Origin: Xanthomarina sp035306605
Lineage (GTDB): Bacteria > Bacteroidota > Bacteroidia > Flavobacteriales > Flavobacteriaceae
Direction: 5' to 3' (one strand)
NCBI GenBank assembly: GCA_035306605.1
Contig: DATGNR010000079.1
Length of the DNA: 51,829 bases
Under the pieces are notes generated by a model, which saw only the letters and a program-made list of their open reading frames with translations, did not search any database and was not told the DNA's origin. Positions 25,321 to 34,272 of this stretch are shown one piece after another. Each line of letters opens with the position of its first letter. Positions within the stretch are counted from its first letter, which is position 1. The translations under genes were made by a program, and so were the position numbers.

Positions 25321-26444
25321 CCTATGTTTTTATTGTTAAGGGCCTTGTAAATTAATGTCGCAGTTTTTAAACTTGCTCCTTTTCCGCCTAGTTTTTTTTC
25401 AAGTTCGTAATAATTTAGAAATAATTTATCCCTTTCCTCAGGATCTAAAATAATATCAAGTTCACGTTTAAGTGTGGTTTTATTGAACTCTGATTGAATA
25501 AGTTCTGTAACTACTTTTCTATCCATAATTAAATTAACCAAAGAAATATACTCTAAGTTAATTACTCGTTTTCCAATTTCATAGGAAATCCAGTTTCCCT
25601 TGTAGCAAACTACTTGAGGTACTTTAAACAAGGCTGTTTCTAAAGTGGCAGTTCCAGAGGTTACTAAAGCAGCTGTAGATACCGATAAAAGATCGTAAGT
25701 TTTATTAGAAATGAATTTAACGTTAGAGCTTTTTATAAACTGTTGGTAAAAACTAAAATCCTGACTAGGAGCTCCAGCAATTACAAATTGATATTTAGGA
25801 TAATCTTTTACCACAGAAAGCATAACAGATAACATTTTTTTTATTTCTTGTTTTCGGCTGCCAGGTAAAATAGCTATTATAGGTTTTTCGTTAAGTTCGT
25901 GTTCAACTCTAAAAGCATATTCATCCACTTGTTTTCTATTGGCAATAGCATCAATGGTTGGGTGCCCAACAAAATGTACTGGATAATTATGTTTTTTTTC
26001 GTAGAAATCCTTTTCAAATGGAAGAATGACATACATTTCATCTACATCTCGTTTAATGGACTTGATTCGGTTTTCCTTCCATGCCCAGATTTGTGGAGAA
26101 ATATAATAATGGGTTCTATATCCTTTTTCTTTTGCCCATTTCGCAATTCGTAAATTGAATCCTGGATAATCGATAAAGATAATAACGTCTGGTTGATAGG
26201 CTTCAATATCTTTTTTGCAAAAGCTTAGGTTCCTGGTAATGGTTCTTAAATTCATTAGAACTTCTGCAAAACCCATAAAAGCCAAATCTCTGTAATGTTT
26301 TACTAAAGTATCGCTAGTAGCACTCATTAAGTCTCCACCCCAAAATCTAAACGATGCATGTACGTCTTGTTTCAGCAAGGCCTTCATTAGGTTTGATCCG
26401 TGAAGATCTCCCGAGGCTTCTCCAGCAATAATATAGTATTTCAT
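25317..26444 (-). CDS. lpxB: Lipid-A-disaccharide synthase
   Basis: A 375-residue glycosyltransferase (family GT19) that joins UDP-diacylglucosamine and lipid X into the lipid A disaccharide. The N-terminal motif is IIAGEASGDLHGSNLM (6-20). Other family hallmarks are IDYPGFNLR, SPQIWAWKENR, GHPTID and ILPGSRKQEI, with the nucleotide-sugar site in SGTATLETAL. Length matches the family. It shows that the organism makes lipid A, in agreement with lptC at 9529. It follows the 93-residue membrane protein gene (gap 89) and overlaps the NlpC/P60 gene. Confidence 0.96.
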   Translation of the reverse strand: MKYYIIAGEASGDLHGSNLMKALLKQDVHASFRFWGGDLMSATSDTLVKHYRDLAFMGFAEVLMNLRTITRNLSFCKKDIEAYQPDVIIFIDYPGFNLRIAKWAKEKGYRTHYYISPQIWAWKENRIKSIKRDVDEMYVILPFEKDFYEKKHNYPVHFVGHPTIDAIANRKQVDEYAFRVEHELNEKPIIAILPGSRKQEIKKMLSVMLSVVKDYPKYQFVIAGAPSQDFSFYQQFIKSSNVKFISNKTYDLLSVSTAALVTSGTATLETALFKVPQVVCYKGNWISYEIGKRVINLEYISLVNLIMDRKVVTELIQSEFNKTTLKRELDIILDPEERDKLFLNYYELEKKLGGKGASLKTATLIYKALNNKNIG

Positions 26445-26533
26445 ATGGTTTATATTATTTGATTTCTAAAGTACTTTATACATCATCCTTTTAATCGGTT
26501 TCTTTGTTGACGGATTTTCGGATATATGATGGC

Positions 26534-26815
26534 TTATATTAGTTTAACAACAAAGGTTCCAATGGCTATAATTATGGTTGTAAGTAAAACACCTCTAGCA
26601 CGATAATCTTGTTTCTTTTTTATAAAAACAAAAAAAGCTAAAAGGTTTAATATGGCACCAAGGCTTATAAGTTTTCCCAAAATTCCCTCTGCCGATGCCG
26701 AGCGAATTATACTATAAAAATCGTTGCCATTTCCAAAAAATAAGGCAGCGAAAAAGAGTCCAACCGTATTTGCTATAAGTCCAACAGCAATACCTATCAA
26801 CAATTCTTTTTTCAT
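26534..26815 (-). CDS. Small membrane protein of unknown function
   Basis: A 93-residue protein with three predicted membrane helices (about 5-28, 45-64 and 74-93) and a basic loop KKKQDYRARG. It lies 5 bases after surE and before lpxB on the same strand. A short gene in this position is common in flavobacterial genomes, but no function can be named. Confidence 0.75.
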   Translation of the reverse strand: MKKELLIGIAVGLIANTVGLFFAALFFGNGNDFYSIIRSASAEGILGKLISLGAILNLLAFFVFIKKKQDYRARGVLLTTIIIAIGTFVVKLI

Positions 26816-26820
26816 TTGTG

Positions 26821-27609
26821 TTATTGTTTATCCGTCCCGTTAAAATTCCAAGTATTCAGGTCGTTTATGGCGTGGTGCGCTGTTAAATCGAACTGTACAG
26901 GAACCACTGATACGTAACCGTTTTCAAGAGCCCATTCATCCGTATCGTCCCCAGAGTCTAAATTTACAAATTTTCCTGTAAGCCAGTAATAGTCCTTTCC
27001 TTGAGGCGATTTTCTCTTGTCAAATTCTTCTTCCCAATTGGCACGTGCTTGTCGGCATACTTTTATTCCCTTAATATCTTTTTCTTCTAAATTAGGAATG
27101 TTAACATTTAAAACTACTTGGTCAGGAATCCCTTTCTCTAAGGCGTTTTTGGTTATGGTGCGCACATATTTTTTTGCTGTTTCAAAATTGGCATTGTAGT
27201 TATAGTCTAATAACGAAAAACCAATTGCAGGAATTCCTTCGATTCCAGCTTCTAGGGCAGCGCTCATAGTTCCGGAATAAATTACGTTTATAGAAGAGTT
27301 GGAGCCATGGTTGATTCCAGAAACACATAAATCTGGTCTTCTATTTAATATTTGTTTAGTTGCTAATTTTACACAATCGGCAGGAGTTCCAGAACAACTG
27401 TATTCTATTTGCTCTCCATTATCGACGTATACGCGTTCAATATGTAACATCGAATTTATCGTAATGGCGTGACCCATACCACTTTGTGGGCTATCTGGGG
27501 CAACAACTACTACATCACCCAATTCTTTCATTACTTCAATTAAAGCTCTAATACCTGGAGCTGTAATTCCATCGTCGTTTGTTACTAAAATAAGCGGTCT
27601 TTCTGTCAT
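26821..27609 (-). CDS. surE: 5'/3'-nucleotidase SurE
   Basis: A 262-residue metal-dependent phosphatase that removes phosphate from nucleoside monophosphates. The N-terminal metal site is VTNDDGITAPGI with D12 and D13. Other conserved blocks are VVAPDSPQSGMGHAIT, SGTPADCVKLA, SGINHGSN (metal and phosphate binding) and YSGTMSAALEG-like YSGTMSAALEAGIEG. Length matches the family. It is the first gene of the minus-strand run that ends with comEC. A one-mismatch -7 element (TATTTTAG on the minus strand, 27631-27638) lies 22 bases upstream. Confidence 0.95.
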   Translation of the reverse strand: MTERPLILVTNDDGITAPGIRALIEVMKELGDVVVVAPDSPQSGMGHAITINSMLHIERVYVDNGEQIEYSCSGTPADCVKLATKQILNRRPDLCVSGINHGSNSSINVIYSGTMSAALEAGIEGIPAIGFSLLDYNYNANFETAKKYVRTITKNALEKGIPDQVVLNVNIPNLEEKDIKGIKVCRQARANWEEEFDKRKSPQGKDYYWLTGKFVNLDSGDDTDEWALENGYVSVVPVQFDLTAHHAINDLNTWNFNGTDKQ

Positions 27610-27830
27610 TTGTTCTTTAAATTAACAGCGCTAAAATACATAAAATCCTACGGAAGGCATTAATTTTTCGTGTTTAACAAAAAATTAATGCCAATTGTGT
27701 TTCTTGGCATACTTTTTTCTTTAAATTAGTAAAATAAATAGATACTTTAAGAATTTTAAATGCGTTTATAGTGAGTTATTGTAATAGTAAGAAATTCGAA
27801 AAAGGTTATGTGCTTAATATGATAAGATTT

Positions 27831-30038
27831 ATGAAAAGGAACTATAAAATATTGGTGCTAGTGCTACTATTAGCATTTGCATCTTGCAGCTTTACAACAA
27901 AAACATTTGATGATCCAGATAAAGATAAACTGCTCATACAAGTTATTACTTATGTACTCCAACGAGGACATTTTGATCCGAAGGAGATAAACGACGATTT
28001 CTCTGCGGAAGTATTTGATGCGTATTTGAATCAATTAGATCCATTGAAAAGATACTTTTATAAATCGGATATAGATGAATTCGAAAAGTATAAGTTAGAA
28101 CTAGATGATCAAATTAAGGCATACGATATTGGGTTTTTTAATTTAACCTACGACAGACTTATTCAAAGAATTGATGAATCCAAGGTGATTTATAAGGAAG
28201 TGCTAGCTACACCTTTTGATTATTCTTTAGATGAGGAATTTAACTCAGACTATGAGAATATTGGTTATGTGAAGAATAAAAAGCAGATGAAAGATCGTTG
28301 GAGACAGCAATTAAAGTTTTCGAACTTGGTTAATTACGACGACTTAATGACTACCCAAGAAAAAGCTAGAGAAAATAATACTTTAGTGGAACCAGGTGAG
28401 CTTAAAGATTCTGATAAAACTGATGCTGTAGATGTAGATAAAGCGAAACAAGCTAAGGTTGAAAGAAAAACCATAGCTCAAATAGAAAAAGAGGCTAGGG
28501 AAGAGACTTTGAAATCCATAGATCTATACTATTCAGATTATATAGATGATTTTCAAAGGAAAGATTGGTTTGGGATGTATATCAATGCTATCGTTGAACA
28601 ATTCGATCCACACACTAATTATTTTGCACCAGAAGATAAAGCAAATTTTAATCAGCAAATGTCTGGTAAGCTTGAAGGAATTGGGGCTCGACTGCAAAAA
28701 AGAATGGATTACACCAAAATTATGGAGCTGATCTCTGGTGGTCCAGCTTGGCGTGGTAACGAATTGGAAGTTGGAGATGTAATTCTAAAAGTCCGTCAGG
28801 AAAAAGAACTGGAAGCTGTTAATATTGTTGGAATGCGTCTAGAAGATGCTATAAAACTTATAAAAGGACCAAAAGGAACAACGGTGGTTTTAACCGTTAA
28901 AAAAGTAGATGGAACTATTAAGGATATTAGCATTACTAGAGATGTGGTTGAAATTGAAGAAACCTATGCAAAATCTTCTATAGTTAACAAGAATGATTTA
29001 AAGTATGGGATTATCAACTTGCCTAAATTTTATGTAGATTTTGAAGATTATAAAAGTAGAAATGCTGCTTCCGATATTAAAAAGGAAATAGAAAGGTTAA
29101 AGGCAGAGGGCATGCAAGGTCTTGTTATAGATTTAAGGAATAACGGAGGAGGATCGCTTCCAGTAGTTGTTGAGATTGCCGGAATGTTTATTAAAGAAGG
29201 TCCAATAGTGCAAGTTAGAGCAACTGGAGAGCCTAAAGAAGTTTTAAAAGACAAAGATAAATCTATCGCTTGGGATGGTCCGTTAGTAATTATGGTAAAC
29301 GAACTGTCGGCTTCTGCTTCAGAAATTTTAGCTGCGGCAATGCAAGATTACAAACGAGGAATTATTATAGGAAGTAAGCAAACCTACGGAAAAGGAACTG
29401 TGCAAAATTTCTTGGATTTGAATAACATGGTTAGAAATAATAAAAATGGAGATTTAGGTGCCTTGAAATTAACCACACAGAAATTCTATAGAATAAACGG
29501 TGGTTCTACACAGCTTGAAGGAGTGAAGAGTGATGTGGTTGTTGTAGATAGGTTTAGTTTTATCGATATAGGTGAAAAAGATCAAAAAAATCCATTGCCT
29601 TGGGATAAAATTGACTCTGTAGACTATAATATTTGGGAAGGTTATTTCGATTATTCCGAAACCATTAAAAAGAGTAGTCAACGAATGGGCAATAACGAAC
29701 AGTTAAAGCTAATCGGAGAAAATGCGAAATGGATAAAAACCAGAATGGATGAAAATATTCATTCATTAAATTACAATAAATACAAAGCTCAATTAAAATT
29801 GAACGAAGAAGAGTCTAAGCGTTTTGATAAAATCTCGGAGTATCAAACAAACTTAAGCTTCAAGTCTTTACCTTACGAACAAGAGCTGTTTAAAACAGAT
29901 ACTATCTTAAAGGAAAAAAGAGAACGTTGGCATAAAAGCTTGAGTCAAGATGTTTATGTGGAAGAAGCTATACATGTTTTGGAAGATTTAAAAATGTCCT
30001 ATGCTATTAAAAAATTAGCATCTACGGTTAAAGAATAA
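27831..30038 (+). CDS. C-terminal processing protease (tail-specific protease, S41), lipoprotein
   Basis: From the ATG at 27831 the protein has 735 residues. A lipoprotein signal ends in AFASC (C19). It has a helical N-terminal region, a PDZ domain (about 280-370, with ELEVGDVILKV), the S41 protease core with NELSASASEI (S495) and QTYGKGTVQ (K521) as the Ser-Lys dyad, and a C-terminal DUF3340-like region. It belongs with E. coli Prc/Tsp, which trims periplasmic proteins including FtsI and peptidoglycan hydrolases. The frame is open upstream through ATG 27819 to a GTG at 27771, but homologous proteins begin next to the signal peptide, so 27831 (or 27819) is preferred. The permease gene starts 6 bases after its stop. 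Confidence 0.92.
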   Translation: MKRNYKILVLVLLLAFASCSFTTKTFDDPDKDKLLIQVITYVLQRGHFDPKEINDDFSAEVFDAYLNQLDPLKRYFYKSDIDEFEKYKLELDDQIKAYDIGFFNLTYDRLIQRIDESKVIYKEVLATPFDYSLDEEFNSDYENIGYVKNKKQMKDRWRQQLKFSNLVNYDDLMTTQEKARENNTLVEPGELKDSDKTDAVDVDKAKQAKVERKTIAQIEKEAREETLKSIDLYYSDYIDDFQRKDWFGMYINAIVEQFDPHTNYFAPEDKANFNQQMSGKLEGIGARLQKRMDYTKIMELISGGPAWRGNELEVGDVILKVRQEKELEAVNIVGMRLEDAIKLIKGPKGTTVVLTVKKVDGTIKDISITRDVVEIEETYAKSSIVNKNDLKYGIINLPKFYVDFEDYKSRNAASDIKKEIERLKAEGMQGLVIDLRNNGGGSLPVVVEIAGMFIKEGPIVQVRATGEPKEVLKDKDKSIAWDGPLVIMVNELSASASEILAAAMQDYKRGIIIGSKQTYGKGTVQNFLDLNNMVRNNKNGDLGALKLTTQKFYRINGGSTQLEGVKSDVVVVDRFSFIDIGEKDQKNPLPWDKIDSVDYNIWEGYFDYSETIKKSSQRMGNNEQLKLIGENAKWIKTRMDENIHSLNYNKYKAQLKLNEEESKRFDKISEYQTNLSFKSLPYEQELFKTDTILKEKRERWHKSLSQDVYVEEAIHVLEDLKMSYAIKKLASTVKE

Positions 30039-30044
30039 TAATAA

Positions 30045-31142
30045 ATGAGTGAAGATACAGGCTCGTTAAGTCAATTAGCGCTCCAAAAATTTAAACAAAA
30101 TTTTTGGGGCGTTTTTAGCTTTTGGTTTATTGTATTTGTGGGTGTAATTTCTGTGTTTGCTTATGCATTCGCGCCAGATAATTCACAACATGCTAATCAG
30201 ATGCATTTGTCTATTCATTCCAAAAGACCAGGGTTTCAGGTGCAAATGTTAACCTTGCCGTCGGCTGTTGGCAACAAACAGTCTTACATAGATAAGTTGT
30301 TTTTTGGCAAAATAACTACTGAAACAGAAATCCCAATCTCCAGTTATTATATCGAGAATAACAAATTGTTTTATACAGAATATGCTTCGGATGGTTTGGA
30401 AGGGGCTGAAAAAACTTTTGATTTAAATTCAGTTTTATTCGAAAAGAGGGAGACTCTTGTGAAAAATCAAACTTTCTTATTTGGGACAGATAAATACGGA
30501 CGTGATTTGTTAAGTAGAATTCTTGTGGGAGCTAGAATTTCCTTTTTTATAGGGTTTGTTGCCGTTTTTATTTCACTTGTTATAGGTGTTTTTATGGGAA
30601 GTGTAGCAGGATATTTTGGTGGAAGAGTTGACGCTTTCATCATGTGGATTATAAATGTAACCTGGTCTATTCCTACTTTGCTGTTAGTTATTGCTATTAC
30701 ATTAGCCTTAGGAAAGGGATTTTGGCAAGTATTTATTGCTGTTGGTTTAACTATGTGGGTAGAAGTGGCAAGAGTCGTTCGGGGACAAATAATAAGCATT
30801 AAGGAAATGCAATATGTTACTGCGGCAAGAGCTTTAGGTTTCAACGATTTCAGAATTATTACCAAGCATATTTTACCAAATATTATGGCTCCGGTAATCG
30901 TAATTTCGGCTGCTAATTTTGCAGCTGCTATTCTCATTGAAAGTGGTTTAAGCTTTTTAGGGATTGGGGCACAGCCTCCAATGGCCAGTTGGGGCGCAAT
31001 GATAAAAGATCATTATAATTATATTATTTTAGGAAAACCCTATTTAGCATTAATTCCTGGCTTTTGCATTATGAGCTTGGTCATGGCTTTTATGCTTATC
31101 GGAAATGCTTTAAGAGATGCCTTGGATGTTAAAAGCTCCTAA
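30045..31142 (+). CDS. ABC transporter permease, OppC/DppC type
   Basis: A 365-residue inner-membrane permease. One N-terminal helix (about 20-45) is followed by a periplasmic insert (about 50-145), then the BPD_transp_1 domain with five helices (about 160-360). The EAA loop is AARALGFNDFRIITKHILPN, and FGTDKYGRDLLSRILVGARIS is the usual entry to the domain in OppC/DppC. It would import peptides or similar solutes. No OppB-type partner, ATPase or binding protein is adjacent, so those subunits must be elsewhere. It is 6 bases after the processing protease gene, so the two are co-transcribed. Confidence 0.87.
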   Translation: MSEDTGSLSQLALQKFKQNFWGVFSFWFIVFVGVISVFAYAFAPDNSQHANQMHLSIHSKRPGFQVQMLTLPSAVGNKQSYIDKLFFGKITTETEIPISSYYIENNKLFYTEYASDGLEGAEKTFDLNSVLFEKRETLVKNQTFLFGTDKYGRDLLSRILVGARISFFIGFVAVFISLVIGVFMGSVAGYFGGRVDAFIMWIINVTWSIPTLLLVIAITLALGKGFWQVFIAVGLTMWVEVARVVRGQIISIKEMQYVTAARALGFNDFRIITKHILPNIMAPVIVISAANFAAAILIESGLSFLGIGAQPPMASWGAMIKDHYNYIILGKPYLALIPGFCIMSLVMAFMLIGNALRDALDVKSS

Positions 31143-31206
31143 AGTATAAAGCTAAAAGTATCTTTGGTAGTGGGAATAAAGAATTGTTGAAGTTAACCGG
31201 GGGTAG

Positions 31207-31812
31207 TTAGTTTAGCTTCATGTTACTATTTAGTGTATCAATATATTTTAGAATGTCTTCTTTCCCAATTTCTTTAGAAGAGGAAGTAATAAAGTAATTT
31301 GGCATTTCTTCCCATGTTTCTAGCATCACCTTTTTATAGTCTTCCACATGGTTGTCTATGGCTTTTGGTTTAAGCTTGTCAGCTTTAGTAAATACTATAG
31401 AAAAGGGGATGGCATGTTCACCTAACCATTCCATAAACTCTAAATCTATGGGTTGAGGTTTGTGACGGATATCTACTAAAACAAAAGCAGAGACCAACTG
31501 CTCACGCAGGCTAAAATATTGTGTGATAAATTTTTGGAATGTTTTTTTTGCACTCTTTGAAACTCTCGCATAACCGTAGCCAGGTAAATCTACTAAATAC
31601 CAATTTTTATTAATTAGAAAATGATTAATAAGTTGTGTTTTTCCTGGTCTTCCAGAGGTTTTAGCCAAACTTTTTCTATTGGTAAGCATGTTGATCAGAG
31701 ATGATTTTCCAACATTACTTCTACCAATAAAAGCATATTCAGGTATTAAATTTTTTGGACATTTTTCAACATCCGAATTACTCATTACAAATTCTGCTGT
31801 TTTTATTTCCAT
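31207..31812 (-). CDS. engB: Ribosome biogenesis GTPase EngB (YihA/YsxC)
   Basis: A 201-residue TRAFAC-class GTPase. The G1 motif is GRSNVGKSS (30-38), the switch-II G3 motif DLPGYG (75-80), G4 TKAD (142-145) and G5 TSSSK. Length and the YGYARVSK segment match YihA/YsxC/EngB, which acts in assembly of the large ribosomal subunit. It follows the alpha/beta hydrolase gene on the same strand (gap 46). Confidence 0.95.
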   Translation of the reverse strand: MEIKTAEFVMSNSDVEKCPKNLIPEYAFIGRSNVGKSSLINMLTNRKSLAKTSGRPGKTQLINHFLINKNWYLVDLPGYGYARVSKSAKKTFQKFITQYFSLREQLVSAFVLVDIRHKPQPIDLEFMEWLGEHAIPFSIVFTKADKLKPKAIDNHVEDYKKVMLETWEEMPNYFITSSSKEIGKEDILKYIDTLNSNMKLN

Positions 31813-31858
31813 ACTTTTTTCCTACACTTGTGGGAATTTTATTTTTAGAATTAAGAGG

Positions 31859-32623
31859 TTAAAAACCTCTTTTAGTTAACCATTCGTTTAGGATTTTGTT
31901 GAACTTGTCAGGGTGTTCCATCATAGCGGCATGCCCACATTTGTCAATCCAAAACAATTCAGAATCTGGTAAAAGTTTATCAAACTCTTCTGCTACATCA
32001 GGTGGGGTTACCGTATCATTTTTACCCCAAATTATGCAGGTAGGCGTTTTCATTTTAGGTAAATCTTTCGCCATATTGTGTCTAATTGCACTTTTTGCTA
32101 TAGCTAGTGTTTTAATAAGTTTGTTTCTGTCGTTTACTGTTTCATAAACCTCGTCCACTATTTCTTTTGTAGCAACCTCAGGGTTGTAAAACACGTCTTG
32201 AGCTTTCTTTTTAATCACTTCATAGTCACTTCGTTTGGTGTAACCTCCACCCATCGCACTTTCATATAAACCGGAACTTCCAGTAATTATTAAGGCTTTT
32301 ACTTTTTGGGGATATAGTTTTGTGTGATATAAACCAATATGACCACCAAGGGAATTTCCCAATAAAATCACTTCTTTAAATCCTTTAAATTCAATAAAAT
32401 CGTGAAGATATTTGGCAAAACTTTTCACATTCGTTTTTAATAAAGACATGGTATAAATAGGTAATTCAGGGATAACAACCTTGTATCCAGTCTCGCTAAA
32501 GTGTTTGGTTACAGCTTCAAAATTGCTTAGACCACCCATTAATCCATGAAGCACGATAATTGGTGTTCCTTCCCCAACTTCAATGTATCTGTACTCTTTT
32601 TCCTTTTTTAGTCGATGTACCAT
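31859..32623 (-). CDS. Alpha/beta-fold hydrolase
   Basis: A 254-residue cytoplasmic hydrolase of the broad MhpC/esterase type. Oxyanion motif VLHGLMGG (24-31), nucleophile S91 in GNSLGGH, acid D203 in WGKNDTVTPP and H231 in KCGHAAMMEHP. The cap region (about 115-185) is Lys-rich. The substrate is unknown; relatives include lipases and carboxylesterases. The frame runs on to ATG 32698, but a perfect -7 element (32650-32657) lies inside that extension, so 32623 (MVHRLKKEKEYRY) is chosen. It is divergent from mraZ. Confidence 0.85.
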   Translation of the reverse strand: MVHRLKKEKEYRYIEVGEGTPIIVLHGLMGGLSNFEAVTKHFSETGYKVVIPELPIYTMSLLKTNVKSFAKYLHDFIEFKGFKEVILLGNSLGGHIGLYHTKLYPQKVKALIITGSSGLYESAMGGGYTKRSDYEVIKKKAQDVFYNPEVATKEIVDEVYETVNDRNKLIKTLAIAKSAIRHNMAKDLPKMKTPTCIIWGKNDTVTPPDVAEEFDKLLPDSELFWIDKCGHAAMMEHPDKFNKILNEWLTKRGF

Positions 32624-32649
32624 CAATTTATTCGTCTTTTCGTTGAAAA

Positions 32650-32657
32650 CAAATATA
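32650..32657 (-). promoter_or_regulatory. -7 element of the hydrolase-engB unit
   Basis: TATATTTG on the minus strand is an exact TAnnTTTG match, 26 bases upstream of the ATG at 32623. No -33 TTTG is visible at standard spacing. The element decides the start codon of the hydrolase. Confidence 0.5.
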
Positions 32658-32839
32658 GTTAAATCATTGATATTATTTCCATAATTATTGCATCGCATTG
32701 CTCTAGATTTTCAAAGAGATATCAACAAATAACTCATTGTAAATGTGTTGCTGTATAAATGTCTGAAAGTGAGTATTTAATAGGATTGACCCAAAATGAA
32801 CGTCGGGAAAATATAACAGTTAATAGAAAATTTATTAAC

Positions 32840-32870
32840 AAAGTGGTAAAATGTGGTAAAAAGTGGTATA
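32840..32870 (+). promoter_or_regulatory. Candidate MraZ operator: three 10-bp direct repeats
   Basis: The block reads AAAGTGGTAA, AATGTGGTAA, AAAGTGGTAT, so GTGGT recurs at 32843, 32853 and 32863 with an exact 10-bp period. MraZ is known to bind three to four short G-rich repeats with 10-bp spacing upstream of its own operon (TGGGN boxes in E. coli, AAAGTG boxes in Mycoplasma). The array ends 9 bases before the -7 element of the mraZ promoter, so a bound MraZ ring would block the -33 region. The assignment is by position and period. Confidence 0.75.
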
Positions 32871-32878
32871 TTTTTCGA

Positions 32879-32886
32879 TATCTTTG
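32879..32886 (+). promoter_or_regulatory. -7 element of the mraZ/dcw operon promoter
   Basis: TATCTTTG is an exact TAnnTTTG match, 32 bases upstream of the mraZ TTG start codon. The -33 region is occupied by the candidate MraZ repeats and lacks a clear TTTG. Confidence 0.65.
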
Positions 32887-32918
32887 AAACTTAAAGACAA
32901 AATTAAAAACAAACTCCT

Positions 32919-33389
32919 TTGAACTCATTAATAGGGACATACGAATGTAAAGTAGATACAAAAGGAAGGCTTATGCTTCCTGCTGCGCTTAAAAAGCAGT
33001 TGTCTCCTGTTTTGCAAAATGGGTTTGTGGTAAAGCGTGCCGTATTTCAGTCTTGTTTGGAACTCTATCCAATGTCTGAATGGGAGGCTTTGATGCAGCG
33101 GCTTAACAAATTAAATCGCTTTAAGAAAAAGAACAACGATTTTATCAGAAGATTTACTGCAGGAGTAAAGGTGGTGGAAATTGATGCTACTGGTAGATTG
33201 TTGATTCCTAAAGATCTCGTGGTTTTTGCAGATATTTCAAAAGAAATTGTATTGTCGGCTGCAGTGAATATTGTTGAGATTTGGGATAAAGATAAGTATG
33301 AACAAGTAATTGATGATGCTACTGTAGATTTTGCAGATTTAGCAGAAGAAGTAATGGGACAAGATGATGACGCATTCGAAATATCATAA
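32919..33389 (+). CDS. mraZ: Transcriptional regulator MraZ
   Basis: A 156-residue protein with two SpoVT-AbrB-like repeats, as in all MraZ proteins. Conserved segments are IGTYECKVDTKGRLMLPAAL in the first repeat and VVEIDATGRLLIPKDLV in the second. It starts with TTG at 32919 (leader NSLIGTYECK); no Shine-Dalgarno sequence is seen, as usual in this phylum. It represses the operon that it heads by binding the repeats just upstream (32840-32870). It overlaps rsmH by 26 bases. Confidence 0.95.
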   Translation: MNSLIGTYECKVDTKGRLMLPAALKKQLSPVLQNGFVVKRAVFQSCLELYPMSEWEALMQRLNKLNRFKKKNNDFIRRFTAGVKVVEIDATGRLLIPKDLVVFADISKEIVLSAAVNIVEIWDKDKYEQVIDDATVDFADLAEEVMGQDDDAFEIS

Positions 33390-34272
33390 TCCAGTTTTAT
33401 TAAAAGAAACTGTAGACGGCTTAAATATCAAGGAAGATGGTGTTTATGTGGATGTTACTTTTGGTGGCGGTGGTCATAGTAAAGAAATTTTAAGACGACT
33501 GGGGCCAAAAGGGAAGTTGTTTGCTTTTGATCAGGATGCTGATGCACTTAAAAATAAAATCGATGATGAGCGTTTTACTTTAATTCATGAAAATTTTAGA
33601 CATATAAAACGGTTTTTAAGGTTTTATGGAGCCAAAGAAGTTGATGGGATTTTAGCGGATTTCGGTGTTTCCTCGCATCAATTTGATGTTGCTGAACGTG
33701 GGTTTTCTACTCGTTTTGAGGCTGAATTAGATATGCGAATGAATCAAGAAAGTGAGCTTTCAGCATATCACGTAATTAATGAATATACGGAAGAGCAAAT
33801 TAAACAAGTGCTTTTTCAATATGGAGAATTGCGTGCAGCTCCAGCTATGGCTAAGCTAATCGTAGAAAGTAGGTCTGTTGAGCCTATTTTAACCAGCGAG
33901 CAATTGAAAAAAGTTTTAAATAAGTTTTTGCCGCCAAAATACGAGAATAAAGTTTTGGCACAAATATATCAAGCAGTAAGGATTGAGGTGAATCAAGAAA
34001 TTGAAGCATTAAAAGAATTATTGCAACAAACTCCAGATTTATTAAAAAAAGATGGAAGGTTAAGTGTTATATCATATCACTCCTTAGAAGATAGATTGGT
34101 GAAACGTTTTATTAGAAATGGATTGTTTGAAGGAGAGCCTGAGCGAGATTTGTATGGAAATTTTGAAGTGCCTTTAAAAAAGGTTGGACAAATGATAGTT
34201 CCTTCTAATGAAGAAATTAAAATTAATAATCGTGCACGAAGTGCTAAATTAAGGATAGCGAAAAAGTTGTAA
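33364..34272 (+). CDS. rsmH: 16S rRNA m4C1402 methyltransferase RsmH (MraW)
   Basis: A 302-residue SAM-dependent methyltransferase that methylates N4 of C1402 in 16S rRNA. The SAM-binding motif is VTFGGGGHSKEIL with the glycine cluster at 34-37. YHNPVLLKETVDGL at the N terminus, DFGVSSHQFDVAERGFS in the middle and SYHSLEDRLVKRF near the C terminus are family signatures. Its start overlaps the end of mraZ by 26 bases. Two ATG codons stand in tandem (33364 and 33367), and either may be used. Confidence 0.96.
   Translation: MMTHSKYHNPVLLKETVDGLNIKEDGVYVDVTFGGGGHSKEILRRLGPKGKLFAFDQDADALKNKIDDERFTLIHENFRHIKRFLRFYGAKEVDGILADFGVSSHQFDVAERGFSTRFEAELDMRMNQESELSAYHVINEYTEEQIKQVLFQYGELRAAPAMAKLIVESRSVEPILTSEQLKKVLNKFLPPKYENKVLAQIYQAVRIEVNQEIEALKELLQQTPDLLKKDGRLSVISYHSLEDRLVKRFIRNGLFEGEPERDLYGNFEVPLKKVGQMIVPSNEEIKINNRARSAKLRIAKKL

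Noticed and set aside
31853..31871. 8-bp hairpin at the end of the hydrolase gene as terminator
   Set aside because: The stem AAGAGGTT/AACCTCTT is good, but there is no T run on the minus strand, and engB follows closely in the same direction.
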